Assembly (NCBI GenBank): GCA_050288165.1
Contig: JBNKDG010000002.1
Span: forward strand, 279,824 to 343,823
Direction: 5' to 3'
Length of the DNA stretch: 64,000 nt
Origin: JAPHTQ01 sp050288165
GTDB taxonomy: Bacteria; Pseudomonadota; Gammaproteobacteria; Thiohalomonadales; Thiohalomonadaceae
The translations under genes and the position numbers were made by a program. Under the pieces are notes generated by a model. The model saw only the letters and a program-made list of their open reading frames with translations, made no database searches and was not told the origin of the DNA. The stretch's first letter is position 1. Each line of letters starts with the position of its first letter. This document shows positions 54,101 through 61,400 of the stretch, piece after piece.

Positions 54101-54252
54101 GCAAACTGGCGGCTATGGTACCTGCCGCCTATGCTCGCAAGGAGTCGAGTACCGGTTATATCGACACTATCGATAGCTACCGCTATGTGGTGGGGCAATC
54201 GGAGATCAATCTGGCGGCGGGTGACAGCGCTAACATGGCGGCAGCACAATGA
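51154..54252 (+). CDS. Large outer-membrane TPR lipoprotein
   Basis: 1032 residues. The lipobox LAAC places the lipid on Cys17, with Val next, so outer-membrane sorting is expected. The mature protein has a low-complexity Lys/Thr-rich segment (about 80-170) and then many TPR units from about 175 to 900, such as YKKLLAKYPLYERNDQVLYQ and SYRKAMDVLNRFVKTYPNSHY-like repeats. It resembles the large TPR proteins (AglT/GltE type) of myxobacterial motility clusters; homology must be tested. Start and stop overlap both neighbours by four bases, so expression is coupled. Confidence 0.85.
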   Translation: MMRLFFAMLLPLMLAACVGGRGTLADLRNEEPELKDVDIEDGLEKAMASYRRFLEQTPETAMTPEAIRRLADLKLEQEYGYVQKGTEKSVETPTQTARTKTVKPAMDKPQVGGAPIEIGGDGKSVTETGVIAATGKESEKDFEKRISKGEKVARKKDTVLAAPTTEAAADLENANARQAVDLYKKLLAKYPLYERNDQVLYQLSRAYEELGEVEKAMDVLNRFVKTYPNSHYMDEVQFRRAEYYFTRKKFLDAEDAYKAIVAIGRSSTYYELALYKLGWTFYKQELYDEGAEKFFGLLDYKVSVGYDFEQTADKAENQRVEDTFRVISLSFSNLGGAETVVDFFKRYGKRPYEQRVYSHLAEFYLDKRRYNDAATTYKTFIGLYPFHEVSPHFHMRMIEIYKKGGFGKLVVDEKKAFATAYALNAEYWRYFDIKKRQDVVGFLKQNLIDLANFYHANYQKSWRDDEKRGYYQEALLWYRNFLTSFPLDTESPKLNYQMADLMLENKDFRGAAEAYEHTAYDYPAHEKSSAAAYAAVYSWRELLKATKEGQRGEVTQRSIQSSLKFADTFPQHEKVPAVLSATSDELYEMRNYELASSTARKLIDNFPKAEKELIRSAWLVIGHSALDRKLYAEAEEGYNHVLAMTKPDDKLRSKVLDNLAASIYKQGEQANLAGDYKAAAEHFLRVGEKAPASSIRATAEYDASAALIKLEEWRTAAKVLENFRKNFPGHKMQSDVTKKIAFVYRSDGRLEEAAGEYERIAREANDDGVRRGSLDIAAELYRQTGATEKELSLYKKYVVTFPKPLDQAMDIYYRMAGVYKKLGKDAQYKSTLKELIRMDSTAGRARNDRTKYLAAQASLVFTGDAYDKVVAVKLNKPFKKNLKKKKQYMQEAIKAYTKLVDFQVADVTAAATYYIAEIYYDFSRALAKSERPKNLNAEELEQYELALEDQIFPFEEKAINTHKKNLELIRLGVFSSWIDKSIGKLAAMVPAAYARKESSTGYIDTIDSYRYVVGQSEINLAAGDSANMAAAQ

Positions 54253-54878
54253 TGAGAGTGAAACACTACCTGATTGAACGCCGTCTACTGCGTTATGTGG
54301 CAGTGGTGGGTGCTGTCGCATTACTCTCTGCCTGTGGTGGCGGTGGTAGTGTGCGCGTCGATGGTGTGAGTGATGAGACGATCTCATTCTATGAAAACCG
54401 CAGTGTCGATCTGGCAGTGCGTGAAGACTTCGACCGGGCGATCGAGTTGTTGCACAAGGAGAAATACGATGAGGCGATCAAGCTGTTACAGAAAGTCATA
54501 CAAAAATCACAGAACAATTCGGCACCGTACATTAATATAGCTTTAGCCTATGAAAAAACGGGTGAAATGGGGCTGGCCGAGGATAACCTCAAAAAGGCGC
54601 TGGCGATCAATCCAAACCACCCAGCGACAATGAATGAGTATGCGTTACTCTACAGGCGGACTGGTCGTTTTGCTGAGGCGAAGAAATTGTATGAGAGTTT
54701 GCTGGGTAAATATCCTTCCTTTATGCCCGCACGCAAGAACCTCGGTGTTCTCTGTGAGCTCTATCTCAATGATTACCGCTGCGCTCTCGACCAGTACGAA
54801 GCCGTGCAGAGCGTATTTCCCGATGACGAAGAGATCAAGTTATGGATAGTCGGCGTGAAACAAAAACTTGGCGGTTGA
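54249..54878 (+). CDS. Small TPR lipoprotein
   Basis: 209 residues. Lipobox LLSAC (Cys at about 29) followed by GGGG, predicted for the outer membrane. It carries about four TPR motifs: DEAIKLLQKVIQKSQNNSAP, YINIALAYEKTGEMGLAEDN, LKKALAINPNHPATMNEYAL, LLYRRTGRFAEAKKLYESLL. Its start overlaps the previous stop, and its 3' end overlaps the next gene by 37 bases. Probable assembly or pilotin-like partner of the large TPR lipoprotein. Confidence 0.85.
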   Translation: MMRVKHYLIERRLLRYVAVVGAVALLSACGGGGSVRVDGVSDETISFYENRSVDLAVREDFDRAIELLHKEKYDEAIKLLQKVIQKSQNNSAPYINIALAYEKTGEMGLAEDNLKKALAINPNHPATMNEYALLYRRTGRFAEAKKLYESLLGKYPSFMPARKNLGVLCELYLNDYRCALDQYEAVQSVFPDDEEIKLWIVGVKQKLGG

Positions 54879-55159
54879 TCGCCGCGCTGGCAGGGGCGTT
54901 GCTCCTACTGCTGGCGTTCGTCTCCGTACAGGCGGTGGCCGCGGAAAAAGGGGCGGATCAGGCCAAGACCCTTTCCGGGATCTCCATCGTCGGTAATAAT
55001 GAGGCGCCCAAATCGCTGTTTATCGTTCCTTGGAAGAGTTCCGAGATCGGCTCCGACTCAGGTCTGCAATCCGGCCTGATGGACGACTCAATGAAGCCGG
55101 TGGATCGGGAAGTGTTCATGCGTGAGATCGATTTCTACGAAATTCGCAGTGCGAAATAG
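54842..55159 (+). CDS. Small exported protein before exbB
   Basis: 105 residues with a signal peptide or anchor (LIAALAGALLLLLAFVSVQAVAA) and a short soluble part containing GISIVGNNEAPKSLFIVPWK and the end REVFMREIDFYEI. Unknown family. The 37-base overlap with the upstream gene is long but the frame is convincing: the signal is complete and the stop is 24 bases before exbB. Probably a periplasmic accessory of the motor. Confidence 0.72.
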   Translation: MDSRRETKTWRLIAALAGALLLLLAFVSVQAVAAEKGADQAKTLSGISIVGNNEAPKSLFIVPWKSSEIGSDSGLQSGLMDDSMKPVDREVFMREIDFYEIRSAK

Positions 55160-55183
55160 GTGTACAAAAGTGAGGACTGAATA

Positions 55184-55837
55184 ATGGGTTTCATCGACAA
55201 AATCGTCAGCTTCTTTGTGGAGGGTGGCTTCTGGATGTATCCGATCCTGCTGGCCGGATCCATCGGTGTTGCCATCGGTATCGAGCGCTTCATCAAACTT
55301 ACCATGGTGGAGAGTGCCAACCGCAAAATGTGGGACAAGTTGCATCCGGTGTTGGTCGAAGGTGATTTCGACTCCGCACGGGAGATGACCGCCAGTGACA
55401 ACTCCACCGTGAGCAAGTTGCTGGAGGTCGGCCTGGAACGTCAGGGCACAGTACGCCGCCGTGACGACATCGAGATCGCGATGGAGGAGGGGATGATGGA
55501 GATCATTCCGCAGCTGGAAAAGCGGATTAACTACATCGCCCTCTACGCCAACCTTTCCACCCTGCTGGGTCTACTCGGTACCATCATCGGTCTGATCGCG
55601 GCGTTTAATGCAGTAGCCAATGCCAATCCGGCAGAGAAGGCTGACCTGCTCTCCGCCAGTATCTCGGTGGCGATGAACACCACGGCGTTCGGTCTGATCT
55701 CGGCGATTCCGTTGTTGATTATCCACTCCTACCTTAACTCCAAGGCAGGGGCGATTGTCGACAGCCTGGAGATGGCCTCGGTGAAGACCCTGAACATCAT
55801 ATCCGCCGCAGCGCGGAAGGCGGCGCAGCAGCTGTAA
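55184..55837 (+). CDS. MotA/TolQ/ExbB proton-channel protein
   Basis: 217 residues with the three-helix ExbB/TolQ plan: TM1 (about 15-36), a large cytoplasmic loop, TM2 (NLSTLLGLLGTIIGLIAAF, about 124-142) and TM3 (ISVAMNTTAFGLISAIPLLI, about 161-180). TM2 and TM3 carry the small and Thr residues lining the proton path. It forms the stator with the ExbD-like proteins that follow and energises an outer-membrane process. Inner membrane. The gene is 24 bases after the small exported gene and 12 before the first exbD. Confidence 0.94.
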   Translation: MGFIDKIVSFFVEGGFWMYPILLAGSIGVAIGIERFIKLTMVESANRKMWDKLHPVLVEGDFDSAREMTASDNSTVSKLLEVGLERQGTVRRRDDIEIAMEEGMMEIIPQLEKRINYIALYANLSTLLGLLGTIIGLIAAFNAVANANPAEKADLLSASISVAMNTTAFGLISAIPLLIIHSYLNSKAGAIVDSLEMASVKTLNIISAAARKAAQQL

Positions 55838-55849
55838 GCGGGAGCCGTT

Positions 55850-56350
55850 ATGCCCAGAAACTCACGACACCATTACCGCAGGGAAGATCAGCAGGCGGAA
55901 CTGGATATCACCACCTTCCTCAATCTGATGGTGGTGTTGATTCCGTTCCTGCTGGTTACTGCGGTCTTTTCGCGCATCACCATTCAGGAACTCAATCTGC
56001 CTACGGAAGCGGCAGGCGGTGCCAAACAGGATCGACCGCAGATCGCCGTTGAGGTGATCGTGCGCAAGGATCGGATACAGCTCAGTGATGGCAACAAGAT
56101 CACTTCTACCATCAAAAACAGTGCTGAAGGCAAGTACGACATCAAAAAGCTTTCTGAACTGTTGCAGGGTCTCAAGAGCAAATACCAGGAGATAAAAGAG
56201 GCGACACTGCTGTTCGAACCCGATGTCGAATACGAAGACCTGATCCATGTGATGGACGCGGTCAAAGTCGCTGAAGTGAAGAGGAAGGACAGCGAAGAGA
56301 TAGACCGTGTGGTGCTGTTCCCGCAAATCTCTCTGGGAGATGCGCCATGA
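55850..56350 (+). CDS. ExbD/TolR-like protein, channel Asp replaced by Asn
   Basis: 166 residues: basic N-terminus, one membrane helix (FLNLMVVLIPFLLVTAVFS, about 23-41) and a periplasmic domain. In ExbD/TolR the helix starts with an essential proton-carrying Asp (Asp25 in ExbD); here the aligned residue is Asn25 (TTFLNLMVV). The protein should therefore not carry protons alone, yet its sequence is otherwise intact. It probably works as a hetero-pair with the next gene product. Overlaps the next start by four bases. Confidence 0.88.
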   Translation: MPRNSRHHYRREDQQAELDITTFLNLMVVLIPFLLVTAVFSRITIQELNLPTEAAGGAKQDRPQIAVEVIVRKDRIQLSDGNKITSTIKNSAEGKYDIKKLSELLQGLKSKYQEIKEATLLFEPDVEYEDLIHVMDAVKVAEVKRKDSEEIDRVVLFPQISLGDAP

Positions 56351-56844
56351 AGAATACCCGCCGTCTGAAGCGCATGGCGCGCGCCAAACGTAACCGCATG
56401 GGGGCATTGAACCTCACTTCACTGATGGACGTGTTTACCATCCTGGTGCTCTATCTGCTGGTCAATCAGTCGGCGGTCGAGGTGGTCGAACCGCCCAAGG
56501 ACATCAAGCTGCCCGATTCGGTGGTTGAGACCAAGCCCAAACAGACCGTGGTGATGCTGGTCAGTGAGCAGCAGATAATGATTCAGGGCACACCGGTCGC
56601 AACCTATGACGAAGTGTTGAACAGTAAAACAGGTGTGGTCGAACCGGTGCGCGCCACCCTGCAACGACTGAAGGAGAACGTCATCGGCCTGAACACCGAA
56701 GCCGTTGCCAAGAGCAACGAGGTGACCATCATGGCCCACCGTACCGTACCGTTCAAAGTGCTGAAGACCCTGATGTCTTCATGCACCAGCGCGGGTTATT
56801 CCACCATCTCGCTGGCGGTCAACCAGAAAGCGTCTCAGAACTAG
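56347..56844 (+). CDS. ExbD/TolR-like protein with intact channel Asp
   Basis: 165 residues: basic N-terminus (RRLKRMARAKRNRMG), one membrane helix (LMDVFTILVLYLLVNQSAV, about 26-44) with the key Asp at residue 28, and a periplasmic domain ending SAGYSTISLAVNQKA. It is the partner able to carry protons in this motor. Translationally coupled to the previous gene. Confidence 0.9.
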   Translation: MKNTRRLKRMARAKRNRMGALNLTSLMDVFTILVLYLLVNQSAVEVVEPPKDIKLPDSVVETKPKQTVVMLVSEQQIMIQGTPVATYDEVLNSKTGVVEPVRATLQRLKENVIGLNTEAVAKSNEVTIMAHRTVPFKVLKTLMSSCTSAGYSTISLAVNQKASQN

Positions 56845-56853
56845 TGCTATCCC

Positions 56854-58209
56854 GTGAATAGTCCCGTCTCGCCAGAGCAGCAGTCACTGCTTGCCGACAT
56901 TGCCGAAGCGAAAAAAGCGCTTGAGGCTCTGCATCGCAAGCTCGACGCCATTGATCAGCAGGTACATAATCTGTCGGACAAGCGTCGTCAGTATCAGTTG
57001 CTGGAGGTGATCGAGGAGTCACTACGCGAGCTGGATGAACTGGGCAGTGCCGAGCTCTTCTGGGGCGATCGGATTAGCGAGGAGCAGCGGACCAAGCATC
57101 TGGCGCGGATACGCGAATCGGTCACCATCTTCCAGGGCAAGCTCAATGACATTGAGGCACTGAAGGCACCGCTCTACAAACAGATCCGGGAACAGAACAA
57201 CGCCATCGCCGATCTCAATGAAGACCTGGCAGATCTACGTGATAAAGAGGAAGCGTCCAAATACGAATACCCGGTTTCTCGTCAGGAGCGCAAGCTCACC
57301 TACCGGCCAATGCTTATGCCCTGGTCGCGGAGTGGAGAGGACGAGTGGCGTTTCCGCAAGACTCTGGCTGCGGTTTTCCTTTTTGTGCTGGCCTTCTCCA
57401 GTCTGATCAATCTGTGGGTGCTGCCGGAGATCGACAAAAACGAACCGGTGGAGATCCCGGAAAATCTGGTCAAGCTGGTGAAGAAGGAACAACCGATCCC
57501 CAAACCGCCTGAGACCCGCGAGGAGAAGCCGCGTGAGGCGGCAGATGAGAAGCCCTCTGAGAGCAAACCGAAGCCGTCGGACACGGCAAAGGCGCGCAAG
57601 AAGGCGGAGAGCAGTGGCGTGCTGGCGTTCAGGGAGAGCTTCAAGGATCTGCTGGGTGATGATGCCACCGCCAAGCTGGGTAGCGCGGCCCGGATCAGTA
57701 ACAAGGGGGCCAAGGCTGCCGGTGATTCCAACCGTAATATTGTCATGGCCCAGGCGACCAGCAGCAGCGGTGGGATCAACACCTCCGGGCTCAGCCGTCA
57801 GGTTGGCGGAGGAGGCGGTAGCAAGCTGGGTGGCGTCAGTTTCTCCCGTGTGACCAGCGATATCGGCGATGGTACGGGGGCCGATGAACGACTGCTTAGC
57901 GACGGCCCGGGACCCTCACGTACCGACGAGGAGATCCAGATCGTCTTCGACCGCTATAAGGCGGCCCTCTACCGTATCTACAACCGAGAACTGCGTAAAA
58001 ATCCTGTGCTGAAAGGCAAGATGATGCTGCGTATCACCATCAAGCCGGACGGTTCGGTTTCGGCCTGTAAGCTGGAGTCGACTGACATGGATTCGCCGGA
58101 ACTGGTCAAGCAGGTGATCGCGCGGGTCAAGCGCTTCAATTTCGGCGCCAAGGCGGGGGTACCTACCATCACCATCCTCTATCCGATAGACTTCCTGCCC
58201 GCCAGTTAA
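56854..58209 (+). CDS. TonB-like AgmX/PglI C-terminal domain protein
   Basis: 451 residues from a GTG start. The N-terminal ~150 are a cytoplasmic coiled coil (EAKKALEALHRKLDAIDQQV...). One membrane helix (about 170-191) follows, then a Lys/Glu/Pro-rich spacer (about 205-255), a Gly/Ser-rich part (about 285-335) and a C-terminal domain (about 355-451; RIYNRELRKNPVLKGKMMLR, then FGAKAGVPTITILYPIDF). That domain matches the AgmX/PglI C-terminal family, which is TonB-C-like and best known from myxobacterial gliding. It should carry motor force across the periplasm. Last gene of the operon. Confidence 0.87.
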   Translation: MNSPVSPEQQSLLADIAEAKKALEALHRKLDAIDQQVHNLSDKRRQYQLLEVIEESLRELDELGSAELFWGDRISEEQRTKHLARIRESVTIFQGKLNDIEALKAPLYKQIREQNNAIADLNEDLADLRDKEEASKYEYPVSRQERKLTYRPMLMPWSRSGEDEWRFRKTLAAVFLFVLAFSSLINLWVLPEIDKNEPVEIPENLVKLVKKEQPIPKPPETREEKPREAADEKPSESKPKPSDTAKARKKAESSGVLAFRESFKDLLGDDATAKLGSAARISNKGAKAAGDSNRNIVMAQATSSSGGINTSGLSRQVGGGGGSKLGGVSFSRVTSDIGDGTGADERLLSDGPGPSRTDEEIQIVFDRYKAALYRIYNRELRKNPVLKGKMMLRITIKPDGSVSACKLESTDMDSPELVKQVIARVKRFNFGAKAGVPTITILYPIDFLPAS

Positions 58210-58494
58210 TGACCTGATGAGAGGGTGGGGAATTAGCCGGATATCGCTGAAATTACCGTACAAATATCCTGCAAATACGCCAAATCGGAGGAAACAGGGA
58301 GGTTAAAAGGTGCCATATGTCACGTTATTGCCCGCTAACCCCGTACCCCTTGTGCCTTATGCGTTTTTGTTCACATTATTTATAGCTTCCTCAGCTTAGT
58401 GTTTGATTGTCGAAGGGTGCGCCCTTAACCGGATTCTGGTTGTTTGCGAATGATGGCTGTTTTCAAGGTGGCAACAGGTTTTGCTGGAGGTGCC

Positions 58495-61400
58495 GTGCGA
58501 TATACGAAAATTGCACTGCTGGCTCTTTTGCCCCTGCTTTTCTCGTCTAGCCTGCCAGCCGCGCCGGTGACGACCAGCTGTAACAACGCCCCCTTCAACA
58601 ACGTCATCAGCCACGACCTCGGTTTCAGCTACTGCGAACTGTGCGGTATCGGTCAGGTCAGCATCCTGCTGCGCAACCCTTCCAACATCACCCTCGACAA
58701 CATGACGGTCACCGAAAATCTCGGTGCCTCCGGTCTGACCCATGTTGCCGGTTCCACCACGGTTTCGATCAACGGCGGTGGCTTTGTTGCTACTGGCGAT
58801 CCAGTAATCACTGGTGGCAGTAACCAGACTCTTACCTGGACCTCGGCACAGATTCCGGCGTTGGCCAGCATGTCCGCCTGGGTAAATGATGTGAATCCCC
58901 AGCCGACCATCGAGATCCGTTTCCAGGTGCAGCGCGATGCCGCTTTTAACGAAGAGGGACTGGTGACAGCAAGTCGGTTAATCAGTGCCACGGTTGACTA
59001 CAGCCTCAACAGTTGCGTTAGCACCGGTCCCTATAGCGACACTACGGGTAACAATACTCTGCCGCTGCGCGAGCCAAATCCTGTAGTGGGTAAATTGGGG
59101 CGCAACGTTGATGCGGCGCAGGGCGTCGGCAGTTACTCCGCTACTGTTTACGGCAACATCAACGACGACGTGATCTGGCGCGTTCAGGTGCAGAACACCG
59201 GTAGTGCCGCACTACAGGATCTCCACTTTGATGATCTGATGACCGCAGGCAACTTCACCATCAACTACGCCTGTCCATCAGAAACCCAGGCCACCAATCT
59301 GGCGAACAACGACGGTGTGTTACCAGGCGGTTCTACCTGCATTGCTTCAAGCAACAACATCGTCAGCTTTGATGTCGACGATCCCTTCGGTAATCCCGGC
59401 AACGATGAACCGACCACGTATGTCGATGTGGTCAACGGCGGCAGCGCCTACATCTACCTGGTGGGCAAGATCACCAACTCCTGTAACGCCAACACTACCA
59501 ACACTGTCTCCAACATCAACTGGGGTTGTGAAGGGGACCCGACGGTCAACACCACTACCACCTCAACCGGTGCCTCACCGGGTAGCGCCGTTACCACCCT
59601 CAGTTCACTGGTACTCAACAACGGCCTTAATGTGACCCGCAACCTGACCGGCACCAACCTGGTGCAACCGGTGGGCAGCAAGGGCACCATGACCATCACC
59701 ATTACCAACAACACCGGCGGTACGGTGAAGAACATCAAGCTGACCGATGTGTTGCCAGCGCAGTATGTGGTCGACCCGACATTCACCCCGACCATAGCTG
59801 TGACACCCATGTACGGCACCTACTCGGGGATGGTCGATACCGTCAACTGGACCAACCCGGTGGCGGGAACTTTCCCGCTGACCAGCACCAATCCGGCCGA
59901 CCCGCTGGGTAACACTTCTCCAATCTTTACCCTGACCAGTAGCACTACCCATCCGCTCCATGCGGATCAGTTCAATCTGCTGCGCCGGGGTGACGTGGCT
60001 GTTGTGACTTTCCGCGTCGTGATGATCCAGTCGACCTACTTCGATCTGGTGGCGGACCTCGATGTACGTACTGAAAACACCGCTGACGGTACCGACCCGA
60101 CCAATGCAGTAACACTGAACAACCAGCTCACCGTCGAGTTCGAGCAATTCTGTAATCCGGGTGTGATCCAGCAACCGACCGGCAGTCCTTACAACGACAC
60201 CTTTGCTTCCAACCCGGAAGACCTGGATGTGGATATCACCGGCACCGAACTGGTCTTCATCCTCACCAACGATCCGACCCAACCATTACCGCTGACAGTT
60301 TCGGTGACCAACAACGGTGGACACGATGCCGCCGACTACGTCACCTACGTCAGCTTCGGTGCCACTATGGATGTGATCACCTGGCCGGGTACCTGTACAT
60401 TGAGCGGCAACCCGCCTCCATTGGCGGTGTGGGATCAACCTGCGCCGATCCCGGCCGATGCCACCATCTATGCCTGCACCGGTACCGCCATCGCACCGGG
60501 TACGACACGCAATCTCAATTTCGAGGTGATCAAAACGACTAGCGCTGCCGGGCTATTGGCGGATGACCTCACCTTCCGTGCCGATACGGTTGGTCAGATC
60601 AATCTCAGTGACGGCACACCGCTCTGGTTCCCGACACCGGACACTTCGGTGATAGCCAATAGCGCCAACAACTACACCCTCGACGGTATTCGTGCCCGGG
60701 TGGTGGGTTTTAACCTGACCAAGGCACAGCAGGGTGACTGTACCGAGAACAATCCGCCCCCCGCGACACCGGACAATCTGATTCAGATCGGCGAAGAGTG
60801 CAGCTTCCGTATCCGCACCGGTGGTTGGTTCGGATTCCAGACCCCCGGCTTCACTTACATCGCGGTACAAAGTGTGCAGGTGGTAGACGAACTGCCTGCC
60901 GGTCAGGGTTATATTTCTTCTACCGATCCGACCCTGACCAGCAATTCGACCATTCTGGGGATTACACTTAATCCACCACCGCTGCCGCTGGATGAAGACT
61001 GGTTCGACTGGACCTTTAACACTGTGGTACCTGCCGAACGGATCACGGTGAAGGATCAGTGGTTCCAGGCGGACGTGACCACGCGGATGATGAACAATCC
61101 GCAGAACAGCAGTGCCGCGCCCAACGTCCATGCCGCCACCAGCACCAACATCCTCAATTCCTACTTCCAGGCGGTGTTCGATAACGGTGGGGTAGAGCAG
61201 GTGTTCAATCTGGGGCCGAGCACTATCGGTTATCCGCAGCAGTCGGTACGTCAGGTTGACCTCACCGTTACCGAACCGAATATCACGGTACAGAAGCGGG
61301 TGTGTAACGAAACCCTCTACGGTACCGGTACCGGTTGTACCAACTTCGTCGCCACCGCCAATGACGGCGATACTTTTGACAGCTACATCTACCGCGTCAC

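Noticed and set aside
58315..58383. 22-codon frame before the DUF11 gene, preceded by purine-rich sequence
   Set aside because: Too short, no signal or motif, and the purine runs are poorly spaced from its ATG.
58210..58494. c-di-GMP (GEMM) riboswitch in the leader of the DUF11 gene
   Set aside because: No recognisable GEMM core or receptor loop in the leader.
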